A stretch of 42,011 nucleotides of DNA from assembly GCA_038078215.1 (NCBI GenBank), contig JBBUED010000003.1, forward strand, positions 1-42,011, read 5' to 3'. This document shows positions 30,986-39,172 of this stretch, in pieces. The stretch comes from GWA1-40-21 sp038078215. Its GTDB lineage: Bacteria > Patescibacteriota > Minisyncoccia > Phycocordibacterales > GWA1-40-21. The notes below the pieces were generated by a model. It was given only the letters and a program-made list of their open reading frames with translations. It had not been told where the DNA came from and ran no database searches. The position numbers and the translations under genes were made by a program. The stretch's first letter is position 1, and every line of letters starts with the position of its first letter.

Positions 30986-31959
30986 ATATTGTTCAAACTG
31001 TAACCCGGCTCGTTTGCGGAATAAATTATTTTATTTTCAAACAGATATTTAGCCAGCTCGTTTAACAGGGTTTTTTCTTTTCCTTCCGCTTCCATATGTC
31101 TCTGCGTTCCTATCATTCCCATAACAGGATCGCTTGAGAGCAGACTCAATTCCTTGAGTCCGTCGGAGCTTGCCATATAATTATTTAATATTTCCATATG
31201 GGTTTGGAACAAGTCTTTTGGCGCCGCTATCCTTGACAATTCCACTGCCATATTTTTATAAACCTCCGAAACTCTGATGAGTCCTTTGAGAAATTCAGGG
31301 TCCACTAAATTGGCCGTTTCACCTTCTTTCACTAGAGGATTTTCAAGATATTGTTTTTGATATTTGGTTCGGATTAAGGCGAAAGAGTTGCCGTATGATT
31401 TCAAGAGGACTTTATTGTCGGACGGAAAAGTTTTTATATCTTTCGGAAAATAATACTGAATAACTTTTTTGTTATTAAGTTCCTCGGCCACCAAATTGTT
31501 GGCGACGGCGGCAACGGACTCTTCATTGAAATTTCCCGATTGTTTCAAATTTATGTATTCGGCAAAAAGCTTTTTGCTTATAATGTCCGTTTCCGTGTCG
31601 GTCGTATACGACTCGCCTTCTATGCCGTTTTCGTTTGAGTCCTCCGTTTCGCTTTTCGCGTCAATTTCCGTTATTTTCTTTTTGACTTCTTCCGCGTCCG
31701 GTATGCCGTCGCCGTCAGTGTCGGGATTATGCGGGTCAAGTTTCCACAAGGTTTCTTCCCAGTCTTTGAGTCCGTCGCTGTCCGAATCAATATCCAAAAC
31801 TTCCACCGGATTTCTGACGACTTTGACTTCAGCGACGGTTTCCGCCCCGATTTCTCTTGTTGATTTTTGTTTGAGCAACAAAAAAGCCACCCCTCCCAGC
31901 GCGAGAAAAGTCAAAAATAATAAAATTATTTTTTTAGATCGCGATTTCAAATTATTCAA
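30982..31959 (-). CDS. Membrane-anchored protein with calcium-binding thrombospondin-3-like repeats
   Basis: A membrane segment (KKIILLFLTFLALGGVAFLL) is followed by two DxDxDG loops (DIDSDSDGLKDWEE and NPDTDGDGIPDAEE), as in thrombospondin type-3/EF-hand-like calcium sites, and a helical domain of about 220 residues. The start is put at TTG 31959: an extended -10 (TGGTATAAT) lies inside an upward extension of the frame, so the longer form cannot come from this promoter. It is the first gene of the secretion locus and overlaps the Ig-repeat gene by ATGA. Confidence 0.7.
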   Translation of the reverse strand: MNNLKSRSKKIILLFLTFLALGGVAFLLLKQKSTREIGAETVAEVKVVRNPVEVLDIDSDSDGLKDWEETLWKLDPHNPDTDGDGIPDAEEVKKKITEIDAKSETEDSNENGIEGESYTTDTETDIISKKLFAEYINLKQSGNFNEESVAAVANNLVAEELNNKKVIQYYFPKDIKTFPSDNKVLLKSYGNSFALIRTKYQKQYLENPLVKEGETANLVDPEFLKGLIRVSEVYKNMAVELSRIAAPKDLFQTHMEILNNYMASSDGLKELSLLSSDPVMGMIGTQRHMEAEGKEKTLLNELAKYLFENKIIYSANEPGYSLNNI

Positions 31960-31974
31960 ATGAAACTTAATAAA

Positions 31975-31983
31975 ATTATACCA
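31975..31983 (-). promoter_or_regulatory. Promoter of the secretion locus
   Basis: TGGTATAAT on the minus strand, a consensus TATAAT with upstream TG, about 15 bases before the TTG start. It is the only clear promoter before this 13-kb gene run. Confidence 0.55.
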
Positions 31984-32018
31984 AATAAAAAGTTTAATAA
32001 ACAGCAAACTGACAGAAG

Positions 32019-32049
32019 GTTGTAGGGGTTAGGTTGTAGGTTGTAGGTT
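32019..32049. repeat. TTGTAGG repeat array
   Basis: GTTGTAGGGGTTAGGTTGTAG followed by GTTGTAGG: three to four units of a 7-base theme. The same array occurs at 34401-34434 (inside rsmA) and 36801-36829. Confidence 0.7.
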
Positions 32050-32054
32050 TTTTC

Positions 32055-32115
32055 TGTCATTCCCGCCTGCCCTCCTTCGCTAAAAGCTTCGAAAGGGCAA
32101 AGCGCGGGAATGACA
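32055..32115. repeat. TCATTCCCGC-type inverted repeat
   Basis: TGTCATTCCCGC (32055-32066) pairs exactly with GCGGGAATGACA (32104-32115); an inner GCCC...GGGC stem adds to it. It lies between divergent genes, so it is an interspersed repeat rather than a terminator. Confidence 0.7.
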
Positions 32116-32155
32116 ATTCAAAGAAATAGAATAAGGTCAGGTTAGATTTTTTGTT

Positions 32156-32181
32156 TGATTATTATTGATATATAATAATCA
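32156..32181 (+). promoter_or_regulatory. Promoter with palindrome before the 377-aa exported protein gene
   Basis: TGATTATTAT and ATAATAATCA form a perfect 10-bp inverted repeat with a 6-base centre. It contains TATAAT (32171-32176), 20 bases before ATG 32197. The overlap of -10 box and palindrome suggests regulator binding, but it may also be AT-rich chance. Confidence 0.45.
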
Positions 32182-32196
32182 AATCAAAGTTTCACA

Positions 32197-33330
32197 ATGA
32201 ATAATCCTAATAAAATTGCATTTTTCAGCTTTATTTTTCTGCTATTTTTTGTTTGGGGGAGGTTTAATTTTGAAATTCATTTTGCTTTGGCGGAAGATGA
32301 ATCAAAATCATTCTTTTTTAATAAAAACCTTAAAACTGGCGATAGGAATGAGGATGTCAGAAATTTACAGAAAATTTTGAACAAAAATTCAACCACCAAA
32401 ATTTCTTCTTTCGGTTCGGGGTCATCAGGCAACGAAACCGACTTTTTCGGCGAGTTGACCAAAAAAGCCGTTATAAAATTTCAAGAATTGCACGCTTCAG
32501 AGATTTTATATCCATTCGGTCTAAAATCCGGCACAGGTTTTGTCGGTGCCGCGACCAGATTAAAATTCAATTCTTTGATGGAAAAAGATGAGGAAAACAC
32601 CCTTTCGGTTTCAGTAAAAAATAATTCCTCCGCTCAAACAGAAAGTTCTTTCAGCGGTCGTTCGTACAAAGTTGTCTCAAGTTTGGAACAAGACAAACAA
32701 GATGCCGTTAGCAATTCAAGCTCGGCCAGTTTCTCGTTTTTTGGGTCAGAAGCGGTTTCGGTTAGAGTTTATAACACTTCAGAATATCAAGTTTCGCCCG
32801 GCGACGATGTGATTTTAACGGGTGAAGGATTCACTTCATTGTCAAATACCCTTCATTTAGGAGAAAATCGCTCAATTCCTAATTTAGCTGCCAGTGAAAA
32901 AGGCACAAAAATATCTTTTGTTATTCCAAAAGATTTACCGCTTGCAAAATACGGCATTTGGGTTACAAACGCGAACGGGACGAGTAAGAGTAATGCCGTA
33001 AAGATATATATTGTTATTACAGATAGTCCGACAGATAGACCTGTTGTGGAAAAAATTGAGCCGAGAGAAGCGACTTATGACAGTGAAATAACAATTTCCG
33101 GGAAAGGATTTACCGCAAGTGGAAATAACATATATTCAATGTTTGGCAACATAATGAATATTCCCTCGTCCGACGGAAAAACATTAAAATTCAAAGCATC
33201 GTCAATGCAACAGATAGTAAAAATACAAGCTGATAAAAGCGCAAAAAATATGCCTATAGAAGTTTGGTTTTATGTTGTGAATGATAACGGGTATAATAAA
33301 GAGCCAGCGAGTTTTATAATTAAATTTTAA
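32197..33330 (+). CDS. Exported protein with peptidoglycan-binding and IPT/TIG-like domains, 377 aa
   Basis: A signal segment (KIAFFSFIFLLFFVWGRFNF) precedes a PG_binding_1-like domain (NLKTGDRNEDVRNLQKILNK, then FFGELTKKAVIKFQELHASE, and GFVGAATRLKFNSLM). Two IPT/TIG-like beta domains follow (SPGDDVILTGEGFTSLSNTL; EATYDSEITISGKGFTASGN). It should sit outside the membrane, bind the cell wall and present the beta domains. It overlaps the next gene by one base (TAATG), so the two are translated together. Confidence 0.8.
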   Translation: MNNPNKIAFFSFIFLLFFVWGRFNFEIHFALAEDESKSFFFNKNLKTGDRNEDVRNLQKILNKNSTTKISSFGSGSSGNETDFFGELTKKAVIKFQELHASEILYPFGLKSGTGFVGAATRLKFNSLMEKDEENTLSVSVKNNSSAQTESSFSGRSYKVVSSLEQDKQDAVSNSSSASFSFFGSEAVSVRVYNTSEYQVSPGDDVILTGEGFTSLSNTLHLGENRSIPNLAASEKGTKISFVIPKDLPLAKYGIWVTNANGTSKSNAVKIYIVITDSPTDRPVVEKIEPREATYDSEITISGKGFTASGNNIYSMFGNIMNIPSSDGKTLKFKASSMQQIVKIQADKSAKNMPIEVWFYVVNDNGYNKEPASFIIKF

Positions 33331-33731
33331 TGATTTTTAATTTTTTAAAGAAAAAATTTGCAATTTTATTGATTATTTCCATCTGGATAATGCCCGCCAA
33401 TTCTTTCGCTTTTAGTCTGGGAGCCGGAGGTATGGTGCCCGGACTTCCTTTTGGCGGACTTGTTATCGTTACATTGCCTTGCACTTGCAGTGCTAATTTA
33501 TGGATATGGTTTACCCCCTTGTATCCACTCCCATTGCCTACAGCTGGTCCCCTTGTCTATCAACCCGGTTACACTACTTTGTATGGCGATTTTGCGATTG
33601 GGGTTCCAGCTACTTGGCATTTAGGTTCATATACTCCGGGGATTCAAACTTGTTGGCAGTATGTCGGTATAACTTGCGCTCCTATGGTAAATTACGGCCT
33701 TATGAACAAAGTCGGAACAGGTTTGCCTTAA
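33330..33731 (+). CDS. Small exported Cys-containing protein, 133 aa
   Basis: The signal peptide KKKFAILLIISIWIMPANSF ends near AFS. The mature protein is rich in Gly, Pro, Tyr and Trp (PCTCSANLWIWFTPLYPLPL; GPLVYQPGYTTLY) and has four Cys (CTC near residue 50, and two in TCWQYVGITCAPM), enough for two disulfides. Translation is coupled to the upstream peptidoglycan-binding protein through TAATG, so both probably act at the surface. No named family is recognised. Confidence 0.7.
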   Translation: MIFNFLKKKFAILLIISIWIMPANSFAFSLGAGGMVPGLPFGGLVIVTLPCTCSANLWIWFTPLYPLPLPTAGPLVYQPGYTTLYGDFAIGVPATWHLGSYTPGIQTCWQYVGITCAPMVNYGLMNKVGTGLP

Positions 33732-33744
33732 TTCTTCAAAAGAA

Positions 33745-33783
33745 GAAGCCCAAAAGCTACATCGCATGTAGCTTTTGGGCTTC
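33745..33783 (+). terminator. Long perfect hairpin after the exported-protein pair
   Basis: GAAGCCCAAAAGCTACAT pairs over 18 bp with its complement around a CGC loop. It follows the stop by 13 bases. There is little T run, so intrinsic termination is likely but not textbook. Confidence 0.65.
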
Positions 33784-33813
33784 GGTTTAAATGATGACGC
33801 TTAAGAACTCTGT

Positions 33814-33828
33814 GGAAGTCAGACTTCC
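33814..33828. repeat. Short hairpin between two long ones
   Basis: GGAAGTC and GACTTCC with a single A in the centre; CTGTG/CACAG arms flank it at a distance. It forms the middle of three hairpins between convergent genes. Confidence 0.5.
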
Positions 33829-33851
33829 TATAGCACACAGTGCAGAAAGGC

Positions 33852-33898
33852 ATTTGGTACTCCGACTACCAAGCAACTTGGTAGTCGGAGTACCAAAT
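33852..33898 (-). terminator. 22-bp perfect hairpin after rsmA
   Basis: ATTTGGTACTCCGACTACCA with AG (33852-33873) is exactly complementary to 33877-33898, around a CAA loop. It begins 12 bases past the rsmA stop. It could work for both strands. Confidence 0.7.
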
Positions 33899-33910
33899 TT
33901 CAGAAACAAA

Positions 33911-34744
33911 TCAAAGCGCCGCACTTAAACATTTCCACTGCTCTATTTTTACATTTTCCGCTCTGGCTTTTGGCGATACTCCGCAATTTTCCAAGGTTTT
34001 TTTAATATTTTCTCCGTTTTTTACCAAATGTCTCATGTTTCCCGCCAAAAGTTTTCTTTTGTGGGCAAACCCGGCTTTTACGATTTGGAAAAATTTTTCT
34101 TCATTAATTTCGTTGAAAAAATCGCGCGAAATGTTATTTATTAGCAATATCGCCGAGTCTACTTTCGGTTTTGGGGAAAAATTTTCTTTTGAAACTTTGC
34201 CGATATTTTTCGGTTTGCCATAAGCCTTAACGCTTATGGAAAGGATGCTTTCCTTGCCGTCATTTGCCGTAATTCTTTTCACTACTTCTTTTTGAAGGAG
34301 GATAACCATTTTGGAAGGCTGGTTTTCGCCGGACAGAAATTTTCTCAAAAACTGTCCCGTAATATAATAAGGAATATTGGCAATTAGTTTGTAGGCGGGA
34401 GTTAGGTTGTGGGTTGTAGGTTGTAGGTTGTAGGAAGAGAAAAAGGTTGCGGGGTTGAAATTAAGAATATCATCGTGGATAAGCTCTAGCTTGCCACTGG
34501 CTATTTCAGGCGAGAATTTGTCGCGGAGGAATTCAAACAACACATCGTCTTTTTCAACAGCGATGACCTTGCCGGATTTTTTAAGCAGTTCTTCCGTGAG
34601 AACGCCTTTGCCCGGCCCAGCTTCCAGTACGATGTCATTTTCTCCCACTTCCCCAGTTTCAATCATGTCTCTGAGCGCCGTTTTTGACTTCAAGAAATTT
34701 TGTCCGAGCGATTTTTTTGCCTTTAACTTTGAAAAGTTATTCAT
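33911..34744 (-). CDS. rsmA: 16S rRNA dimethyladenosine transferase RsmA (KsgA)
   Basis: The 277-aa product has the KsgA start (KKSLGQNFLKSKTALRDMIE), the SAM-binding motif LEAGPGKGVLTEELL, acidic VIAVEKDD, the catalytic NIPYYITG (123-130) and the C-terminal helical domain. It dimethylates two adjacent adenines near the 3' end of 16S rRNA. Residues about 101-118 (FFSSYNLQPTTHNLTPAYK) replace the usual short link before the NxPY motif and are encoded by a TTGTAGG repeat array read in phase. The catalytic residues are intact, so the protein is probably functional. Confidence 0.94.
   Translation of the reverse strand: MNNFSKLKAKKSLGQNFLKSKTALRDMIETGEVGENDIVLEAGPGKGVLTEELLKKSGKVIAVEKDDVLFEFLRDKFSPEIASGKLELIHDDILNFNPATFFSSYNLQPTTHNLTPAYKLIANIPYYITGQFLRKFLSGENQPSKMVILLQKEVVKRITANDGKESILSISVKAYGKPKNIGKVSKENFSPKPKVDSAILLINNISRDFFNEINEEKFFQIVKAGFAHKRKLLAGNMRHLVKNGENIKKTLENCGVSPKARAENVKIEQWKCLSAAL
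34401..34434. repeat. TTGTAGG repeat array inside rsmA
   Basis: GTTAGGTTGTGGGTTGTAGG with TTGTAGGTTGTAGG: four to five units of the intergenic theme found at 32019-32049 and 36801-36829. On the coding strand it reads as NLQPTTHNLTP. A degenerate relative (CCTAAAACCTAACACC) lies upstream of the gene near 34787. Confidence 0.8.
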
Positions 34745-34820
34745 AATATTTATAAATGATTTTAACTGAAAATGTTCTTTTTTCTGCCCTAAAACCTAAC
34801 ACCTAAAACCTACCACCTTC

Positions 34821-36773
34821 TTATAAATCCATATAAATTATTTTCTCTCTGTATTCAAAACTTTTTTCCTCTTCAATGAATTCGGCATCTATGTCGGAGA
34901 GAAATTGAGACGGGCTATTGAGCTGAAGCGAGCCGAAAATCGTTCTTGTTTTGGCGTAAGAAAGAAAAAGTTTTTTCTTGGCTCTTGTTATCGCCACATA
35001 AAACAAACGCCTCTCCTCCTCGGAATCCTCAACGCTTGGTCGGATACTCCCGATCCTTTGGTGGGGGAAAAGATCCTCTTCCAGTCCGGAAACGAAAATA
35101 TAATCAAATTCCAGCCCTTTGGAAGCGTGAACCGTCATCATTTTTACCGCTCCGCTCTCTTTTTCAAGGGAATCCTGGTCGGTTGACAGAGCTGATTCTT
35201 CAATCAGTTTTTCAACGCCCTCGCCATAAGGAAGATAATCATATTTTTTCGCCATTGTCGCGAGTTCCATCATGTTTTCCAGCCTTTCTTTGTCGTCATC
35301 GCTTCCGTTTTTGAGCTCGTCTTCGGTTCCGCTTTCTTTGATAATAAATCTAATAATTTTCGAGGGTTTTAACAAGAGAACATTTTCTTTTATCTTATCA
35401 AGAAGTCCGTAAAAATTAGCAACTTTAATCTTAGTCCCCGCCGGCAATTCCGACTCTCTGCCGGCGAATATCTTGGCGATAGTCACCTTTCCCAGACCTC
35501 TCGTCGGAAAATTTATTATCCTTTTTATATCGCTCAAACTGTCCCTGTTTAAAGCGGCGCGAAGATAAGAAAGAGTGTCTTTAACTTCTTTTCTCTCAAA
35601 GAATTTGACGCCGAGAAGCTGGTAAGGAAGATTAAGATTTAGAAAAGCTTCTTCAATGACTCGGGATTGGAAGTTAGCCCTATAAAGAATAGCGATGTCT
35701 TTGGGCGCTACTCCGTCCGCGATAAGGCTTTTGATTTTCTCCGCGATAAAACGCGCCTCCTCATTTTCATTATGAGCTTCAAAGAGAGTTACCTTATCGC
35801 CCTCTTTGTTTTTGGTGAACAGATTTTTCTTTCGCCTCATTGTGTTTTTCTCTATAATTCCATTCGCCACCGCGAGTATCGTTTGAGTGGAGCGGTAATT
35901 TTCTTCCAAAATTATCGCTTTGGCTTCAGGATAATCTTTTTCAAAATTCAAAATATTTTGAATGTCCGCTCCTCTCCAGCCGTAGATATTTTGGTCAATG
36001 TCGCCGACGGCGCAGATGTTCCTATTTTTTGCCGCGAGTAGGCGGACTATCTCGTATTGAGCTTTGTTGGTGTCTTGATATTCGTCAATGTGAATGTATT
36101 GCCACAAATCTTGATAATAGGCCAAAATTCCACTATTTTTGCGGAGAAGTCTGTAAGTTTTCAGCAACAAATCGTCAAAATCCAGCGATTTTTCTTGTGA
36201 CAGCCTTTTCTCATAAAGCGTCCAGACTTGAGCCGCGACTTTGTTAAGAGAATACCCTTTGAAAGCGTTTGCTCTTTCCAAATAATTTTCAACGGATGTC
36301 AGACATCCTTTTTCTCTTGAAATTATCCCCAAAATTTTTGACGGTTCAAATTGCTTAGAGTCAATGTCTAGCTCCTTGAGTATTTCTTTGACCGCCTTCA
36401 GCGAATCTCCCTTGTCAAAAATGGTGAAGTGCCTCGGAATGCCCAACTCCCGGCTGTTTTCTTTGATAATGCGGACGCCCAAAGAGTGAAAAGTGCTCAC
36501 GAAAGGAGTTTCGTTTCCGGAAATTGACAACTTCGCCAACGGACTTGAATCTAAAAGATGATTTACTCTTTCCCTCATTTCTTTCGCCGCTTTATTGGTA
36601 AAGGTAATCGCCAGTATCTGGCGAGGCGCAACCCCTTCGCTCACAAGATGGAAAATTCTATGCGTAATCGTCTTAGTCTTCCCTGAACCCGCTCCGGCGA
36701 GAATGAGCAATGGTCCATTTTTATGAAGCACTGTTTCTTTTTGTTTTTCATTGAGACCTTTTAAATAATCCAT
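34821..36773 (-). CDS. UvrD/PcrA-type superfamily 1 DNA helicase
   Basis: The 650-aa product has the SF1A motifs in order: Q motif LNEKQKETV, motif I LAGAGSGKTKTI, motif Ia ITFTNKAAKEM, motif II HIDEYQDTNKAQY, motif III AVGDIDQNIYGWRGAD, motif IV LEENYRSTQTIL, motif V TVHASKGLEFDYIF and motif VI RRLFYVAITRAKK. It unwinds DNA 3'-5' in repair and replication restart. PcrA and UvrD cannot be told apart here; the C-terminal extension is short. On the minus strand TGTTATAGT ends 6 bases before the ATG, so it is another likely leaderless gene. Confidence 0.94.
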   Translation of the reverse strand: MDYLKGLNEKQKETVLHKNGPLLILAGAGSGKTKTITHRIFHLVSEGVAPRQILAITFTNKAAKEMRERVNHLLDSSPLAKLSISGNETPFVSTFHSLGVRIIKENSRELGIPRHFTIFDKGDSLKAVKEILKELDIDSKQFEPSKILGIISREKGCLTSVENYLERANAFKGYSLNKVAAQVWTLYEKRLSQEKSLDFDDLLLKTYRLLRKNSGILAYYQDLWQYIHIDEYQDTNKAQYEIVRLLAAKNRNICAVGDIDQNIYGWRGADIQNILNFEKDYPEAKAIILEENYRSTQTILAVANGIIEKNTMRRKKNLFTKNKEGDKVTLFEAHNENEEARFIAEKIKSLIADGVAPKDIAILYRANFQSRVIEEAFLNLNLPYQLLGVKFFERKEVKDTLSYLRAALNRDSLSDIKRIINFPTRGLGKVTIAKIFAGRESELPAGTKIKVANFYGLLDKIKENVLLLKPSKIIRFIIKESGTEDELKNGSDDDKERLENMMELATMAKKYDYLPYGEGVEKLIEESALSTDQDSLEKESGAVKMMTVHASKGLEFDYIFVSGLEEDLFPHQRIGSIRPSVEDSEEERRLFYVAITRAKKKLFLSYAKTRTIFGSLQLNSPSQFLSDIDAEFIEEEKSFEYREKIIYMDL

Positions 36774-36800
36774 CGGAAAACTATAACATACAAGAAGAAG

Positions 36801-36829
36801 GTTGTAGGCGGTAGGTTGTAGGTTGTAGG
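36801..36829. repeat. TTGTAGG repeat array upstream of uvrD
   Basis: GTTGTAGGCGGTAGGTTGTAG followed by GTTGTAGG. The last unit could also serve as a -35 box (TTGTAG) for the small ORF at 36861. Confidence 0.65.
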
Positions 36830-36860
36830 AAAAGAGAAGAACTTTTTATAATTCAAGTAT

Positions 36861-36965
36861 ATGCCACAATCTTATCGTCCACCACAGAGGAGGCTTACTT
36901 CTTTTCTGCCCAGCCAAAGCGAGCTTTTTCTTTTTAAAAGCCTTGCGCAGGAAATTAGAAAATGA
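36861..36965 (+). CDS. Possible 34-aa basic protein
   Basis: A consensus TATAAT (36847-36852) lies 8 bases before ATG 36861, with TTGTAG 18 bases before that box. The frame reads MPQSYRPPQRRLTSFLPSQS then ELFLFKSLAQEIRK and TGA. It is basic and not obviously low complexity. The leaderless arrangement matches that of known genes in the window. No homologue is recognised; it may be a chance ORF behind a real promoter for something else. Confidence 0.35.
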   Translation: MPQSYRPPQRRLTSFLPSQSELFLFKSLAQEIRK

Positions 36966-37062
36966 CAACTTTCTTAAATTGATTATTTTCTTGATTGACG
37001 AGCAGAGAAATTTTCCAGTAGGAAAATATTCGTGCTTTTTAAAAGAGAATGCGAGCGGAAAG

Positions 37063-37071
37063 TTATCCACA
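37063..37071 (+). promoter_or_regulatory. Isolated DnaA-box-like site TTATCCACA, second copy
   Basis: It is set in AGTTATCCACAGGCG, the same 15 bases as at 9505-9520, in a gap of about 250 bases (36966-37217) that otherwise shows only short hairpins (e.g. ATTTTCC/GGAAAAT at 37010-37027). Confidence 0.4.
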
Positions 37072-37149
37072 GGCGCAGTTTTTACTCGTTGACTTCCTCT
37101 GTCCAAAAGCTATATTTAGAGTCTAGTCTGCATTACAGATTTTCTATTC

Positions 37150-37194
37150 TTTTCTGCCGGATTTTGGCAGAAAATGGCTTTTTAAAGCCATTTT
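37150..37194. repeat. Tandem overlapping hairpins before the M23 peptidase gene
   Basis: TTTTCTGCC pairs with GGCAGAAAA (37150-37174), and AAAATGGCTT pairs with AAGCCATTTT (37171-37194); the two share the AAAA. Only one can form fully at a time, as in a switch or a double terminator. Confidence 0.55.
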
Positions 37195-37339
37195 ACGGAA
37201 AAGTTGCGACGATTTTAATGAAATTAAGCTTATTTTACTACAACCACAAGACTCTGATTCGCATTTCTCCGTAAAACGAGCGAATCGGACGATAAAATCG
37301 TTATTCTTAGGGCTTTTATACACGAGGCTCATTTTTAGT

Positions 37340-38320
37340 TTGGTATTGCTAGGCCTCCCCGCCATAGCCGATGCCAGCATGGCTTCCTTTTTTTCAAATA
37401 TGTTCGCTGGCGAAGAGGTCAAATCGGAAGCGTTGTTGGCGGAAACAAATTCCCAAAATATATCCTTGCTCCAAGCTGTGCCGAATTCGGATCCTAACGC
37501 GGCAAAAGGAGGAGGAGATATCATTATTGTCGGAGACGAAGCTTTGCTTTCTGAAATAGGACCTTCCGGCACCACTGCCGACATAGAAGAGGGCTTCTCT
37601 GACGGCAAGATAGAGACTTATGTGGTCAAAAAAGGCGACTCTCTTTCCACTATAGCTAATATGTTCAGGGTATCCGCGAACACGATAATTTGGGCGAATG
37701 ACGTAAAAAACTCAACAATAAAAGAAGGCGACACCCTTATCATTTTGCCGATTTCAGGCGTTAAATATAAAGTTAGATCCGGAGACACTCTGAAAAGTAT
37801 AGCGATAAAATACAAAGGTGATATTGATGAGGTGCTTCAATACAATAATCTGGATATTAATTCCGCTCTTGCCGTTGGGCAGGAAATCATTATTCCAAAC
37901 GGTCAAATTGACCTTCAGGCAAAAAGCGCCAAAAACCTAAATTCAAAAATACGCGGAGCAAGCGGTCCTTCTTATGCCGGATATTATATTCGTCCGATTG
38001 AAGGCGGGAGAAAAAGCCAAGGTCTTCACGGCTGGAACGCCGTTGATTTGGCGGCTCCATTAGGAACGCCGATATCCGCCGCCGCTTCCGGTGAAGTCAT
38101 TATAAGCAAAAATTACGGCTGGAACGGGGGTTATGGAAATTATGTTGTCATAGAGCATCCAAACAAAACTCAAACCGTGTACGGCCATATGTCCAAAAAC
38201 ATTTCTTATCCAGGTCAATATGTTGAGCAAGGACAGATAATAGGCAGTGTCGGCTCAACCGGCAGGTCCACAGGTCCCCATGTCCATTTTGAAATCCGCG
38301 GCGCAAAGAATCCGTTTTAA
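37340..38320 (+). CDS. LysM-LysM-M23 peptidase, probable cell-wall endopeptidase; N-terminus uncertain
   Basis: Two LysM domains (ETYVVKKGDSLSTIANMFRV; VKYKVRSGDTLKSIAIKYKG) precede an M23 domain with HGWNAVDLAAPLGTPI, the YGNYVVIEHP and TVYGHMS strands, and the zinc ligand pair in TGPHVHFEI. The family cleaves peptidoglycan cross-links. The frame has only TTG at 37340 as start, yet upstream codons (SVKRANRTIKSLFLGLLYTR) continue a signal-anchor without any ATG. In another frame ATG 37218 gives MKLSLFYYNHKTLIRISP and then a stop. One missing base near 37270 would join the two into a normal N-terminus. Confidence 0.85.
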   Translation: MVLLGLPAIADASMASFFSNMFAGEEVKSEALLAETNSQNISLLQAVPNSDPNAAKGGGDIIIVGDEALLSEIGPSGTTADIEEGFSDGKIETYVVKKGDSLSTIANMFRVSANTIIWANDVKNSTIKEGDTLIILPISGVKYKVRSGDTLKSIAIKYKGDIDEVLQYNNLDINSALAVGQEIIIPNGQIDLQAKSAKNLNSKIRGASGPSYAGYYIRPIEGGRKSQGLHGWNAVDLAAPLGTPISAAASGEVIISKNYGWNGGYGNYVVIEHPNKTQTVYGHMSKNISYPGQYVEQGQIIGSVGSTGRSTGPHVHFEIRGAKNPF

Positions 38321-38391
38321 TATCTAAAATTTGCTCAACCTATTTATAGAATTAATCAAAATAATCATTGCCGTATAGGCTTAAAACAAAA

Positions 38392-39165
38392 CTATATATT
38401 TTCATTTTTAACATATAGAGGACTGGAAATGCCCCAAACAATTTTGATAAATAACTTAAAAACATTCACTAGTTCTTGATTTTCTATCACAAAAGCGTAG
38501 TTTTCCTTTTTGGAAGAGATGACTCCAAACTTGTTATCGTAAATGACGACGACAACGCCGAAATTATTGCCTTCCGGCAAAACTCTCGCCTCTCTTAACG
38601 GATCGTTGTATTTATAGCCCGCTGAATCTTCGGCGTTTATAATGGAATAACTTTTAATCCCTTTCTCATTTCTCCGTTTGATGAATTTTTGCCAGTAGCT
38701 TTGCGGATATAAGTCTTCCAACAGTTTTATAGAGCCCAAATACCAATACTCTTTGCTTTTGCAGTTAAGCGCCTCTTCCATAATTCCTTTTATCTCCTCT
38801 CGGCCTTGGAACAATCTGACTTTCGGCTTATTAAAGCCTTTATCGCCAAAATGGTATGTGGCGGAAGCAATTAATTTTTCCACGAGCTTTTTGGTGGCGT
38901 CTAGCTCCTCCTCCTTGTTTGTTTCAATTTTTTTCAAACGCTCCGGCTCGGCGGGAACAAACAATTTTCTTTTGCCCCGTATAGTGGTTTCCACGAAGCC
39001 GAAATTCTTTAATTTTTCCAATAAGTGATACAAAGATGTCCTTTTAAGGCCTGATAGTTTAGCCAGCTCCGTAATGCTTACGGGAGCGTTCTCAATTATA
39101 GCTTCGTAAAGGCTAGTTTCTTTTTGGCTAAAACCCAGTTTCAATAAATATTTTTCCAGTTCCAT
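38392..39165 (-). CDS. TrmB-family transcriptional regulator, 257 aa
   Basis: The winged helix-turn-helix covers residues 1-80 (MELEKYLLKLGFSQKETSLY; VSITELAKLSGLKRTSLYHL). A coiled coil and an effector-type domain follow (PKVRLFQGREEIKGIMEEAL, KEYWYLGSIKLLEDLYPQSY, and a later DNKFGVISSKKENYAF strand). Archaeal TrmB controls sugar genes; Patescibacteria have many members of unknown targets. ATG 39165 is preferred over a start ten codons upstream because the -10 box TATAAT lies within that extension, 7 bases before 39165. A palindrome lies between the -35 and -10 boxes. Confidence 0.85.
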   Translation of the reverse strand: MELEKYLLKLGFSQKETSLYEAIIENAPVSITELAKLSGLKRTSLYHLLEKLKNFGFVETTIRGKRKLFVPAEPERLKKIETNKEEELDATKKLVEKLIASATYHFGDKGFNKPKVRLFQGREEIKGIMEEALNCKSKEYWYLGSIKLLEDLYPQSYWQKFIKRRNEKGIKSYSIINAEDSAGYKYNDPLREARVLPEGNNFGVVVVIYDNKFGVISSKKENYAFVIENQELVNVFKLFIKIVWGISSPLYVKNENI

Positions 39166-39172
39166 AATTTGT

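Noticed and set aside
36846..37106. Minus-strand ORF of 86 aa upstream of uvrD
   Set aside because: It covers a good plus-strand promoter and the DnaA-box-like site, with no binding site and no family features.
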